A stretch of 64,000 bases of DNA from Streptomyces sp. HB132 (GTDB lineage Bacteria > Actinomycetota > Actinomycetes > Streptomycetales > Streptomycetaceae), in NCBI RefSeq assembly GCF_016909575.1, contig NZ_JAFBGA010000009.1, positions 186,001 through 250,000 on the forward strand. Reading direction: 5' to 3'. Below, one piece after another: positions 38,796 to 47,995 of this stretch (positions are counted from its first letter, which is position 1; every line of letters begins with the position of its first letter). Made by a program: the position numbers and the translations under genes. The notes below the pieces were generated by a model. The model searched no databases and was not told where the DNA came from. It worked only from the letters and a program-made list of their open reading frames with translations.

Positions 38796-38950
38796 CGACC
38801 GGCGCCATGAACGGCGGCGCCAGGGCTGCCGATGCCCGGGCCGGGCGGTGTTAGCCCGTCCCGGCGGACCGAGCCGGGGCATCCGGGAGAACAGGTGCCC
38901 GCAGCCGTCCCGCGAGACCGAAATCACTCCTCCGACCTGCGAAGACGCCC

Positions 38951-39011
38951 CGCGCAACGAATCGCCGGTCGAGCCGATCCACGCGCAACGGATCGACGGT
39001 GGACGCGCAAC
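38951..39011. repeat. Three direct repeats CGCGCAAC upstream of the amidase gene
   Basis: CGCGCAAC occurs at 38951-38958, 38982-38989 and 39004-39011. The spacings are 31 and 22 bases, close to three and two helical turns, so the copies face the same side of the DNA. The first two are followed by AATCG/GATCG-like sequence. They lie 82 bases or more before the amidase start and are candidate sites for the neighbouring Lrp/AsnC regulator. Confidence 0.6.
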
Positions 39012-39092
39012 ATTCGCGCCTTGTCGGCCGTGATCCGCGCCCCGTACCTTCAAGAGGTCTCCCCACCCCGCCCGTCCCGCCCGAGGTCAGTC

Positions 39093-39890
39093 ATGCCGCC
39101 GCTGCGCACCGCCCTGCTCCAGAGCTCCGGACGAGTCGGCTCCGTGGACGCCAACCTCGCCGCGCTCGACGAGGCCGCCGAGCGGGCCGCCGCCGCGGGC
39201 GCGCGCCTGCTGGTCTGCCCGGAGCTGTTCCTCACCGGATACGCCATCGGCGAAGCGGTCCCCGAGCTGGCCGAGCCCGCGGACGGTCCCGCCGCACGGG
39301 CGGTCGCCGACATCTGCGTACGCCACGGCCTCGCCGTCCACTACGGATACCCGGAGCGGGCCGGCGAAGCGGTCTTCAACGCCGCGCAGCTCATCGGCCC
39401 CGCCGGGACGCCGCTCGCCAACTACCGCAAGACCCACCTCTTCGGCGGCTTCGAGGAACAGTGGTTCACCCCCGGCGAGCACCCCGTGGTGCAGGCCGAC
39501 CTGGACGGCGTACGGGTCGGGCTGCTGATCTGCTACGACGTCGAGTTCCCGGAGAACGTACGAGCGCACGCCCTGGCCGGGACCGAGCTGCTGCTGGTCC
39601 CGACCGCGCTGATGCACCCCTTCCCGTTCGTGGCCGAGGCCGTCGTGCCGGTCCGCGCCTTCGAAAGCCAGCTCTACATCGCGTACGTCAACAGGGCAGG
39701 GAAGGAGGGCGAGTTCGACTTCACCGGGCTGAGCTGCCTGGCCGGCCCCGACGGCACGGTCCGCGCCCGCGCCGGACGAGGCGAGGAGCTCGTCCTCGGC
39801 GAGGTCGACCCCGGACTGCTCGCCGGGTCCCGCGCCGCCAACCCGTATCTCCAGGACCGCGTCCCGGGCCTGTACCGCTCCCTGGTCTGA
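39093..39890 (+). CDS. Nitrilase-superfamily amidase
   Basis: A 265-residue carbon-nitrogen hydrolase with the catalytic triad Glu44 (VCPELFLTGY), Lys113 (YRKTHLFG) and Cys147 (LLICYDVEFPE). Family members hydrolyse amides or carbamoyl groups to acids. The next gene, 47 bases on, encodes a flavin oxidase of the type that turns amino acids into amides, so an aromatic acetamide is a plausible substrate. Start ATG at 39093, preceded by GAGG. No nitrilase-specific features were found. Confidence 0.88.
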   Translation: MPPLRTALLQSSGRVGSVDANLAALDEAAERAAAAGARLLVCPELFLTGYAIGEAVPELAEPADGPAARAVADICVRHGLAVHYGYPERAGEAVFNAAQLIGPAGTPLANYRKTHLFGGFEEQWFTPGEHPVVQADLDGVRVGLLICYDVEFPENVRAHALAGTELLLVPTALMHPFPFVAEAVVPVRAFESQLYIAYVNRAGKEGEFDFTGLSCLAGPDGTVRARAGRGEELVLGEVDPGLLAGSRAANPYLQDRVPGLYRSLV

Positions 39891-39937
39891 GCACCCCCTC
39901 CCTGTTCCGCGCTTACCCCGCAAGGAGTCCGTACCCC

Positions 39938-41629
39938 ATGACGTCCACGGTGCCCAACGCCGTCCAGCACACCGACGCGCAGCCGCCGATCACCATGTTC
40001 GGGCCGGACTTCCCCTACGCCTACGACGACTTCCTCGCCCACCCGGCGGGCATCGGGCAGATACCGGCGACCGAGCACGGCAGCGAGGTCGCCGTCATCG
40101 GTGGTGGGCTCTCCGGGATCATCACCGCGTACGAACTCATGAAGATGGGCCTGAAGCCCGTCGTCTACGAGGCGGACCGGATCGGGGGCCGGCTGCGCAC
40201 CGTCGGCTTCGACGGCTGCGACCCCTCGCTGACCGCCGAGATGGGCGCGATGCGCTTCCCGCCGTCGTCCACGGCGCTGCAGCACTACATCGACCTGGTG
40301 GGGCTGGAGACGAAACCGTTCCCCAACCCCCTCTCCCCGGCCACCCCGTCGACCGTCGTCGACCTCAAGGGCGAGTCCCACTACGCGCGGACCATCGACG
40401 ACCTGCCCCAGGTGTACCGCGAGGTGATGGACGCCTGGAACTCCTGCCTGGAGGAGGGCGCCGACTTCTCCGACATGAACCGCGCGATGCGCGAGCGCGA
40501 CGTACCACGCATCCGCGAGATCTGGGCGAAGCTCGTGGAGAAGCTCGACGACCAGACCTTCTACGGCTTCCTCTGCGGCTCCGAGGCCTTCGCCTCCTTC
40601 CGGCACCGCGAGATCTTCGGGCAGGTCGGCTTCGGCACGGGCGGCTGGGACACCGACTTCCCCAACTCGATCCTGGAGATCCTCCGCGTCGTCTACACCG
40701 AGGCCGACGACCACCACCGGGGGATCGTCGGCGGCAGCCAGCAGCTGCCGCTGCGCCTGTGGGAGCGCGAGCCGCAGAAGCTCGTGCACTGGCCGGCCGG
40801 CACGTCGCTGTCCTCCCTGCACGACGGGCAGCCGCGCACCGCCGTGACGAGGCTCGACCGCACAGCGGGGAACCGGATCACCGTCACCGACGCCACCGGC
40901 GACATCCGCACCTACCGTGCCGCGGTCTTCACCGGTCAGTCCTGGCTGCTCCTCTCCAAGATCGCCTGCGACGACGCGCTCTTCCCGATCGACCACTGGA
41001 CGGCGATGGAGCGCACCCACTACATGGAGTCGTCCAAGCTGTTCGTGCCGGTCGACCGGCCGTTCTGGCTCGACAAGGACGAGACCACCGGCCGCGACAC
41101 GATGTCCATGACCCTCACCGACCGGATGACCCGGGGGACATACCTCCTGGACGACGGGCCTGACAAGCCGGCCGTCATCTGCCTGTCCTACACCTGGTGC
41201 GACGACAGTCTGAAATGGCTGCCGCTCTCCCCGAAGGAGCGCATGGACGTCATGCTCAAGTCACTCGGCGAGATCTATCCGGGCGTCGACATCCGCAAGC
41301 ACGTCATCGGCAACCCGGTCACCGTCTCCTGGGAGAACGAGCCGTACTTCATGGGCGCCTTCAAGGCCAACCTGCCCGGTCACTACCGCTACCAGCGACG
41401 TCTGTTCACCCACTTCATGCAGGACCGGCTGCCCGCCGACAAGCGGAGCCTGTTCCTCGCCGGCGACGACATCTCGTGGACGGCGGGCTGGGCCGAGGGA
41501 GCCGTACAGACCGCTCTGAACGCCGTGTGGGGCGTGATGGCGCAGTTCGGCGGGGCCACCGATCCGACGAACCCCGGGCCGGGCGACGTCTTCGACGAGA
41601 TCGCGCCGGTCGAACTGCCCGAGGGCTGA
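39938..41629 (+). CDS. Flavin-dependent amine oxidase / amino-acid monooxygenase
   Basis: A 563-residue FAD enzyme. It has the dinucleotide-binding VAVIGGGLSGIITAYEL (51-67) with Glu78 for ribose, GGRLRT, a substrate region containing EMGAMRFPPSS, and the C-terminal FAD block FLAGDDISWTAGWAEGAVQTALNAVW. The EMGAMRFP region resembles tryptophan 2-monooxygenase and phenylalanine 2-monooxygenase, which decarboxylate the amino acid to an amide. Together with the preceding amidase this could make indole-3-acetic or phenylacetic acid. Simple oxidative deamination is the alternative. ATG at 39938 follows AAGGAG. Confidence 0.85.
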   Translation: MTSTVPNAVQHTDAQPPITMFGPDFPYAYDDFLAHPAGIGQIPATEHGSEVAVIGGGLSGIITAYELMKMGLKPVVYEADRIGGRLRTVGFDGCDPSLTAEMGAMRFPPSSTALQHYIDLVGLETKPFPNPLSPATPSTVVDLKGESHYARTIDDLPQVYREVMDAWNSCLEEGADFSDMNRAMRERDVPRIREIWAKLVEKLDDQTFYGFLCGSEAFASFRHREIFGQVGFGTGGWDTDFPNSILEILRVVYTEADDHHRGIVGGSQQLPLRLWEREPQKLVHWPAGTSLSSLHDGQPRTAVTRLDRTAGNRITVTDATGDIRTYRAAVFTGQSWLLLSKIACDDALFPIDHWTAMERTHYMESSKLFVPVDRPFWLDKDETTGRDTMSMTLTDRMTRGTYLLDDGPDKPAVICLSYTWCDDSLKWLPLSPKERMDVMLKSLGEIYPGVDIRKHVIGNPVTVSWENEPYFMGAFKANLPGHYRYQRRLFTHFMQDRLPADKRSLFLAGDDISWTAGWAEGAVQTALNAVWGVMAQFGGATDPTNPGPGDVFDEIAPVELPEG

Positions 41630-41858
41630 GGAACGGCGGCGCGTCGCCTCGGCGGCACGGAGTGGGCAGAAAGCGCCCCACCAGCCCGGCTCCGGCATCC
41701 ATCCGCGCCCTGAACTCCTCGGCCAGGGGCGGTACCCACACAGCCGCAACGGCGACGGGGTGGCCGGACCGTTCACCCCCGGACTACGCGCCTACGACCT
41801 GGCCACGGGCCGGGCGGTACGGCCGGTTCGGCGGCCGTCCGGCCCCTGCCCGGCGTGC

Positions 41859-43250
41859 TCAGGAGCTTTCCGACGGAGGCTTCTCGTCGTACTGGGACGT
41901 GCCCGAGTCCAGCAGGGGCTCCTGGGTCTTGAGGTGTGCGGGGGCGAACGCCCGCAGCGCGTGGTAGCCGGTGATCACCACGAGCGTGCCGAGCGCGATA
42001 CCGCTCAGCTCGAAGTTGTCGGTGATCTTCAGGCTCACCCCGCCGATCCCGATGATGATGCCCGCGGCGGCCGGCACGAGATTGAGGGGGTTGCGGAGGT
42101 CGACCCCGGCGTTCAGCCAGATCTGGGCGCCCAGCAGGCCGATCATGCCGTACAGGATGACGGTGATGCCGCCGAGCACCCCGCCCGGGATCGCGGCGAC
42201 GACCGCACCGAACTTGGGGCAGAGGCCGAAGAGCAGCGCGAAGCAGGCGGCCGCCCAGTAGGCGGCGGTGGAGTAGACCCGGGTCGCGGCCATCACGCCG
42301 ATGTTCTCGGAGTAGGTGGTGTTGGGCGGACCGCCGACGGCCGTGGAGAGCATCGAGGCGGCGCCGTCCGCGGCGATGGCGGTGCCCAGCTTGTCGTCGA
42401 GCGAGTCACCGGTCATCTCGCCGACGGCCTTCACATGCCCGGCGTTCTCGGCGATCAGGGCGATGACGACGGGCAGGGCGACCAGGACGGCCGACCATTC
42501 GAAGCTCGGCGCGTGGAAGGACGGCAGGCCGATCCAGTCCGCGTCCGCCACGGCCGACAGGTCCAGCCGCCAGTGGTCGACCGCCTCGGCGCCGCCGGCC
42601 GGGGAATGGATCTTCCCGAAGACCAGGTCGAGTACCCAGGACAGGACATAACCGAAGACGAGCCCGAGGAAGATCGCGATACGGGAGAAGAAGCCGCGCA
42701 GGCAGACGACCGCCAGCCCGGTGAAGAGCATCACCAGCAGGGCCGTCCACTGGTCCTGGGGCCAGTACGTCGACGCGGTGACGGGTGCCAGGTTGAAGCC
42801 GATGAGCATCACGACGGCCCCGGTCACGACGGGAGGCATGGCCGCGTGGATGATCCGCGCGCCGAAGCGCTGCACGATGAGCCCCACCAGGAACAGCACG
42901 GCACCGACCACCAGGACCGCGCCCGTGACGGTGGCACTGCTGCCGCCACTGGCCCGGATCGTGGCGGCCACCCCCACGAAGGAGAGCGAGCACCCCAGGT
43001 AGCTGGGCACCCTGCCCTTCGTCGCCAGCAGGAAGATGGCAGTGGCGACGCCGGACATCATGATGGCGAGGTTCGGGTCGAGGCCCATCAGGACGGGCGC
43101 CACGAAGGACGCGCCGAACATGGCCACCACGTGCTGGGCGCCGAGACCGAACGTACGCGGCCAGGAGAGCCGTTCGTCGGGACGCACCACGGCCCCCGGT
43201 GCGGGGGTCTTCCCGTCGCCGTGCAAGGTCCAGCGCACGCCGAGGCCCAT
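41859..43250 (-). CDS. NCS2-family nucleobase permease (uracil/xanthine type)
   Basis: A 463-residue membrane transporter with about 12-14 hydrophobic segments. It has GAQHVVAMFGASFVAPVLMG near the N-terminus, IALIAENAGHVKAVGEMTG (NCS2 signature Glu) and VGGPPNTTYSENIGVMAATRV. The NTTYSENIG stretch resembles uracil carriers. ATG at 43250 is preceded by GGGAG; an upstream in-frame start is less likely. It is transcribed away from the next gene pair and has no pyrimidine gene adjacent, so regulation is not evident. Confidence 0.9.
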   Translation of the reverse strand: MGLGVRWTLHGDGKTPAPGAVVRPDERLSWPRTFGLGAQHVVAMFGASFVAPVLMGLDPNLAIMMSGVATAIFLLATKGRVPSYLGCSLSFVGVAATIRASGGSSATVTGAVLVVGAVLFLVGLIVQRFGARIIHAAMPPVVTGAVVMLIGFNLAPVTASTYWPQDQWTALLVMLFTGLAVVCLRGFFSRIAIFLGLVFGYVLSWVLDLVFGKIHSPAGGAEAVDHWRLDLSAVADADWIGLPSFHAPSFEWSAVLVALPVVIALIAENAGHVKAVGEMTGDSLDDKLGTAIAADGAASMLSTAVGGPPNTTYSENIGVMAATRVYSTAAYWAAACFALLFGLCPKFGAVVAAIPGGVLGGITVILYGMIGLLGAQIWLNAGVDLRNPLNLVPAAAGIIIGIGGVSLKITDNFELSGIALGTLVVITGYHALRAFAPAHLKTQEPLLDSGTSQYDEKPPSESS

Positions 43251-43626
43251 GGTCGCTCCCTGATTGGTGTGTAGCGGTGCGCCCTGGGGGTCCACCCGCG
43301 GAAAAGATCAGAGCCATGGTAGTGCCGCAGCGCCGTGACCCCGCGCTCGGCCCCGGCACAGGCGGAACAGGACGCTCCGGCCGCCCGCGCCTCAGGCCGG
43401 GGGCCGGCATCGCTCCGACGGGTCAGCGGCGGTCCACGGAGATGCCGCGGTGTGCGTCCCGCATCCCGTCGAGGCGTTCAGGGGGAACGGCTCGACGACC
43501 GGCTGTGCGACCTGTCATGGGGAAGGTCCGCCCGGCCACCCCTACGGATTTTTCGGCAGGACCGTCCGGAGTGCCCGTGTGATATTCGAATCGGCGCAAG
43601 TCGCGCCGAGCGAAGGGATACCGACG
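43251..43626. other. Divergent intergenic region, no gene recognised
   Basis: 376 bases between the permease gene and the unknown gene at 43627. The final 60 bases are relatively AT-rich (GTGATATTCGAATCGG) and may contain a promoter. I see no conserved protein or convincing RNA. The frame open upstream of 43627 lacks a plausible start. Confidence 0.45.
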
Positions 43627-44238
43627 ATGGAAAAGCACACCGAACAATCACCGCCGAAGAGGCTGCCTCCGGTAGCGCCCGCGACGGTCCACGCCACCTT
43701 CTCACTGGGAGAGGGGCGCGGATTCCAGTTCGTTGAATTCGAGCCGGGAATGACAGGAGTCATTCAGTCCGGCCGTGTGATGGCGGACACCCCGATCACG
43801 CAGGAGCAGGGGGGCAAGCCGCCCGAGGTCGGTCAGGACCGCGCAGGAGAAGGCCGTCAGGTCGTGACGAGGGACGCCGACGAGCAGGCCTGGTTCAAGC
43901 AGACCTTCTGCAACGGCGCGCAGAGCTGTGTCCAGGGCTGGGACTGGGCGCTCGCCACGTCCAAATGGAAGCTGGGCAACGGCACCGGAATCTGCATGGT
44001 GGGAAGCGAAGGAACTGTCAACGCGAAGTTCACTTCGTACTACTGGAAATGCGCGTGCACCACGCCTTTCTGTATCGGCGGACCCACCTGCCTCTGGATC
44101 GAGTTCTGGGAAGGCGTTGTCCTGCCGGGGCACTGGCTGTCGGTGGATGTCACGGGCGGCAACCACTACATCCAGTGGACGCTGAACGGCGCCGGGGCCG
44201 ACACCCAGGTGAGTCTCGCTGCCCGCTACGGCTCGTGA
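43627..44238 (+). CDS. Protein of unknown function, cysteine-containing, in two-gene unit
   Basis: A 203-residue protein I do not recognise. There is no signal peptide or membrane segment. Residues 1-90 include TFSLGEGRGFQFVEFEPGM and a charged linker. The C-terminal half is compact and Trp/Cys-rich (FCNGAQSCVQGWDWALATSK, then YYWKCACTTPFCIGG with five cysteines) and ends in strand-like segments (HWLSVDVTGG, YIQWTLNG). It looks like a small beta domain, possibly carbohydrate- or metal-binding. ATG at 43627 follows AAGGGA. The gene at 44297 follows after 58 bases. Confidence 0.7.
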   Translation: MEKHTEQSPPKRLPPVAPATVHATFSLGEGRGFQFVEFEPGMTGVIQSGRVMADTPITQEQGGKPPEVGQDRAGEGRQVVTRDADEQAWFKQTFCNGAQSCVQGWDWALATSKWKLGNGTGICMVGSEGTVNAKFTSYYWKCACTTPFCIGGPTCLWIEFWEGVVLPGHWLSVDVTGGNHYIQWTLNGAGADTQVSLAARYGS

Positions 44239-44296
44239 ACGGGGACCCGGGCGGGAGCCCGTCAGTCGCACATGCCGGAAGAGAGGGAAGCGCGAG

Positions 44297-45232
44297 ATGA
44301 CCGACACGGAGAAGTACGCGGGCCCGGACGCGTCGCCGATGGATCTTGAGATCTCCATTCGCGACGACGCGACCCAGGCCGATCGGGAGAACGCGGAGCG
44401 TTCCGTCGCGGCGCTCGTCGAGCGGTCCGCCTCGGCGGTCGCGCGTGAGCGGGCCTCGGAAGCCGAAATGGCGGAGCTGACGGCTCCACTGGACGCACCC
44501 CTCATGAAGCTGATCGAGGGGGATCCCTCCGCGGTCAGGGCGCTCGAGCGCCTGCGCTCCCAGGAACTCGTGCGCCCCGACGCGGCCGCCGCACTCGGCG
44601 ACGGCGGTGTGTCCGCCTCGGCCTTCGACACCGCGCCCATGAGACCGCACGGTGCGGAGCTGCGTTCCCTCGGGTTCGTCCCGCCGTACGACTTCAGCTG
44701 GGCCTGGCACGACGGTAACGGGCACCCGCCGTTCAGCCGGATCCTGGATCGGAGCACCGGCGATGTCGGTCTGGACGCCCGGTCGGGTTTGGTGGCCGGA
44801 GGGGCGTCCGGGTTCGTCAACGCGCACGCCGGTTTCGGGGTGTTCCTCAGGTCCGACACCCCGGGGCAGAGGTTCCCCCACGCCGTTCTCAACCCCGGTC
44901 GCTTCAGCCATGTGATGAAGGCGGTCGGTGTGGGCAGCAACGCGACGTCCGAGGGCGGGTTCGAGCTCACCGTGTTCGAGGACGGGCGGCTGCTGGCCGC
45001 CGTCGGCCGCAAACTGTGGCGCGCGAGGATCAGCGCCGGCGAGTCCTCGTCCGGAGGCCAGGGCCCGTTCCTGATCACCGGGCCGGAACTCCAGTTCACG
45101 CTCCAGCCGGGCCGCGGGTACACCTTCAACGCGGGCATCTGGGTGTACAGCGACCGGTCCACCGGAATCGGTGGGGCGGCGGTGCAGTCCCTGCTGCAGG
45201 GTGTGGTGACAAGGATGTGGGTCTTCGGCTGA
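44297..45232 (+). CDS. Protein of unknown function, second gene of two-gene unit
   Basis: A 311-residue protein I do not recognise. The N-terminal 85 residues are charged and helical (RENAERSVAALVERSASAVARERASEAEMAEL). The rest alternates Gly and aromatic residues in strand-like segments (YDFSWAWHDGNG, FVNAHAGFGVFLRS, FELTVFEDGRLLAAVGRK, YTFNAGIWVYSDR), suggesting a beta sandwich. No secretion signal is seen. Start ATG at 44297 follows GAGAGGGA. Organisation with the preceding gene suggests the two proteins act together. Confidence 0.72.
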   Translation: MTDTEKYAGPDASPMDLEISIRDDATQADRENAERSVAALVERSASAVARERASEAEMAELTAPLDAPLMKLIEGDPSAVRALERLRSQELVRPDAAAALGDGGVSASAFDTAPMRPHGAELRSLGFVPPYDFSWAWHDGNGHPPFSRILDRSTGDVGLDARSGLVAGGASGFVNAHAGFGVFLRSDTPGQRFPHAVLNPGRFSHVMKAVGVGSNATSEGGFELTVFEDGRLLAAVGRKLWRARISAGESSSGGQGPFLITGPELQFTLQPGRGYTFNAGIWVYSDRSTGIGGAAVQSLLQGVVTRMWVFG

Positions 45233-45388
45233 GCGGAGCCGCTCTCGCCCGCCTGGGCGCTGCAGCGGAATGTCACGCAGGGGTGTAAAGCGGAATTCGG
45301 GGCCGTAGGGACGACGCCCCCATCGGCAGCGGACGTTCCATCAGAATCCGCGCCGGTCCGGCGGCCCGGAGCCACGCGGCCGTGCCGG

Positions 45389-46618
45389 TCAGCCGTCCGC
45401 CGGGCTCCTCGTCGGCGCAGGCCTCGGCATCCCGCCCTCGGCGACCTTGCGGTCACCCGCCCGCAGCACACCCGCCCCCAGGACCAGCCCGAACGCCAGC
45501 ACCGTCACCAGACCGAACGACACGAGCAGCGAGGTCGCCTCAGCCAGTGAACCGATCGCCGACGGTGCGATGAGCCCGGAGGTGTACGTGATGGTGGCGA
45601 CGCCCGCGATGGCCCGGCTCGGGTTCGAGCCGCTGCGCCCGGCGGCGGCGAAGGCCAGCGGGACGACGACCGCCACGCCGAGGCCCAGCAGCCCGAAGCC
45701 GCAGAGCGCGAGAGCGGGGCCGGACGACAGGACCACGAGCAGTCCGCCGGCCGTCGCCAGGACGCCGCCGACCCGTGCGGTCCGCACCGCGCCGAAGCGG
45801 TCGACGACCCTGTCGCCGGCGATCCGGGCGATGGCCATCATGAGGGCGAACGCGGTGGTCGACGCCGCGGCGAGCCCGGCGGAGCTGCCCATGACGTCCC
45901 GGAGGTAGACCGCCGACCAGTCCAGGCTCGCCCCTTCGGCGAACACCGCGCAGAAGCCCACCGCCCCGATGGCCAGCGCGGACTTCGGCGGCAGGGTGAA
46001 CCGCGGCGGCGGCTCCTCGTCCGGCTCGCTCCGCAGGTCCAGGACACCCTGGCAGGCGGCCAGCCCGAGGACGGTCAGTATCAGCGCGGCCAGCGTGTGG
46101 TGCAGCCGTGCGTCGGCACCCATGTGCGCCGCGACCGTGCCCGCCGCCGAACCGACGAGGGCGCCCACGCTCCACATGCCGTGGAGCCCGGACATGATCG
46201 ACCTGTCGAGCCGGTTCTCCACCTCGACGCCCAGGGCGTTCATCGCCACGTCCGACATCCCCGCTGTCGCCCCGTAGACGAACAGCGCGAGGCAGAGCGT
46301 GAGCAGATTCGGGGCCAGCGCCGGGAGGACCAGTGCCAGGGTCCAGAGTGCGAGCAGCCCGCGCAGGGCGGTCCGGGCGCCGAACCTGTGGCTGACACTG
46401 CCCGCCATCGGCATGGCCAGCGAGGCGCCGATCGCGGGGAAGGCCAGCGCGAGACCGAGCTGACCCGCGCTGACCGAGGCGTGGTCCTGGATCCAGGGGA
46501 CCCGGGTGGCGAAGCTGCCGGTCACCGCCCCGTGCACGGCGAAGACCGAGGCGACCGCGTACCTGGCCCGCCTGATCTGCTCCGTGCCGAAGACCGGGAC
46601 CGTCGAGTCCTTGGTCAT
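45389..46618 (-). CDS. Major facilitator superfamily transporter
   Basis: A 409-residue 12-helix transporter related to the YbjJ-type branch. The N-terminal half has FAVHGAVTGSFATRVPWIQ and SHRFGARTALRG (motif A-like loop); the C-terminal half has RIAGDRVVDRFGAVRTARVGG. The ATG at 46618 starts MTKDSTVPVFG. It diverges from a ROK-family regulator with a perfect palindrome between them, so it is probably that regulator's target. The substrate is likely a sugar or related compound, by inference from the regulator. Confidence 0.88.
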   Translation of the reverse strand: MTKDSTVPVFGTEQIRRARYAVASVFAVHGAVTGSFATRVPWIQDHASVSAGQLGLALAFPAIGASLAMPMAGSVSHRFGARTALRGLLALWTLALVLPALAPNLLTLCLALFVYGATAGMSDVAMNALGVEVENRLDRSIMSGLHGMWSVGALVGSAAGTVAAHMGADARLHHTLAALILTVLGLAACQGVLDLRSEPDEEPPPRFTLPPKSALAIGAVGFCAVFAEGASLDWSAVYLRDVMGSSAGLAAASTTAFALMMAIARIAGDRVVDRFGAVRTARVGGVLATAGGLLVVLSSGPALALCGFGLLGLGVAVVVPLAFAAAGRSGSNPSRAIAGVATITYTSGLIAPSAIGSLAEATSLLVSFGLVTVLAFGLVLGAGVLRAGDRKVAEGGMPRPAPTRSPADG

Positions 46619-46692
46619 ACGCCGTGCCCTCCCCTGAAGAATTGCGGCAGACCGGGTTGCCCGGTGCCTGTCGTGCGGTGCGGGCCGTAAAC

Positions 46693-46713
46693 TATCAGGA
46701 ACCCTGCCTGATA
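46693..46713. promoter_or_regulatory. Palindromic operator candidate between MFS and ROK genes
   Basis: TATCAGG (46693-46699), seven-base spacer, CCTGATA (46707-46713). It sits 75 bases from the MFS start and 48 bases from the ROK start, in AT-richer sequence (ATAAATAACC follows). This is typical for a repressor site controlling both divergent genes. Confidence 0.65.
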
Positions 46714-46760
46714 AATAACCCCACGACGGCGGACCGTCAGAGATCTGGAAGGATCCCGGC

Positions 46761-47960
46761 ATGCCCGCATCCCCGAGCACCGCCCGGGCCATCAACGACC
46801 GGCTCGCCCTGCGGCACCTCCAGCAGGACGGTCCGCTGACGGCCACTCAGCTGAAGGCCCTGACAGGCCTGTCCCGTCCCACGGTCGCCGACCTCGTCGA
46901 CCGCCTGCAGGACGCCGGCCTGGTCCGGGTCGTCGGTGAGAGCGGCTCGGACCGCCGTGGGCCCAACGCCCGGCTGTACGGGATCGTCGCCGACCGCGCC
47001 CATCTGGCCGCCCTCGACGTACGTACGGACAGCGTCGCCGTGGTCGTGGCGGACCTGCTCGGCGTCACCCTCGCCGAGGCCAGCCTGCCGATCGGCAGCG
47101 ACACCGGTACGCGGCCCGCCGTCGAGAAGGCCGTGGCGACACTGGAACGCACGGCCCGCACCGCGGGCACCGCCCCGTTGCACAGCGTCGGCATCGGTGC
47201 CCCCGGCCTGATCGACCCCGTCACCGGCGAACTCAGGGACACCGCCGGTCTCCCCGCCTGGCACGGGGGCCTGGTCAGGGAGCTCCAGCAGCGCCTCTCC
47301 GCCACCGTCCTCGTGGAGAACGAGACCAACCTCGCCGCAGTGGCGGAACACCGCATCGGGGCCGCCCAGGACCGCGACACCTTCGTGCTGCTCTGGCTCG
47401 GCCACGGCATCGGCGCCGCCGTCATGCTCGACGGGAAACTTCGCCGGGGCGCCTCGGGCGGAGCCGGGGAGATCGGCTTCCTGCCGGTGCCCGGCACCTC
47501 GGGAGTCCCCTCGGCGGTCAACTGCGAAGGAGGGTTCCACTCGTTGGCCGGTTCCGCCGCCGTCTGCGCACTGGCCGCGGAACACGGCATCAGGACGTGG
47601 GACACCTCGGACGACGGGGCGCAGGAGCAGGACCCGGCCGCCGCGTTCGCCGTACGCGCCGCACTGCGGGCCGGCAGCACGGCCGGTGAGGCCTTCCTCT
47701 CCGAACTGGCCGACCGCCTGGCGCTGGGAGCCGCCTCCGTCGTCTCCGTCCTCGACCCCGGCTGCCTGATCCTGGCAGGCGAGGTCGGCCGCGCCGGCGG
47801 CGACGCGCTCGCCGCGCGGGTGGCGGAGCGACTGGCGCGGATGTCTCCACTGCGTACGGAGGTCAGGGCAGGGACGCTGGGAGGCGGCGCGGTCCTGGAC
47901 GGCGCTCTGTTCGCGGCCCGCGAGGCGGCGCAGGACGTCCTCTTCGGCGCGGGGAGATGA
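46761..47960 (+). CDS. ROK-family transcriptional regulator
   Basis: A 399-residue protein with an N-terminal MarR-like winged HTH (LTATQLKALTGLSRPTVADLVDRLQDAGLV, about residues 27-56) and a C-terminal ROK domain (GIGAPGLIDPVTGEL). The kinase Asp motif ENDANLAA is changed to ENETNLAA. The zinc motif CxCGxxGC is reduced to NCEGGFHS, so it should sense but not phosphorylate sugars. ATG at 46761 follows GGAAGG. It diverges from the MFS transporter. Confidence 0.88.
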   Translation: MPASPSTARAINDRLALRHLQQDGPLTATQLKALTGLSRPTVADLVDRLQDAGLVRVVGESGSDRRGPNARLYGIVADRAHLAALDVRTDSVAVVVADLLGVTLAEASLPIGSDTGTRPAVEKAVATLERTARTAGTAPLHSVGIGAPGLIDPVTGELRDTAGLPAWHGGLVRELQQRLSATVLVENETNLAAVAEHRIGAAQDRDTFVLLWLGHGIGAAVMLDGKLRRGASGGAGEIGFLPVPGTSGVPSAVNCEGGFHSLAGSAAVCALAAEHGIRTWDTSDDGAQEQDPAAAFAVRAALRAGSTAGEAFLSELADRLALGAASVVSVLDPGCLILAGEVGRAGGDALAARVAERLARMSPLRTEVRAGTLGGGAVLDGALFAAREAAQDVLFGAGR

Positions 47961-47995
47961 GGGAGGGGCCTGGCCGGGTGGGCGAGCCGTTCCGG

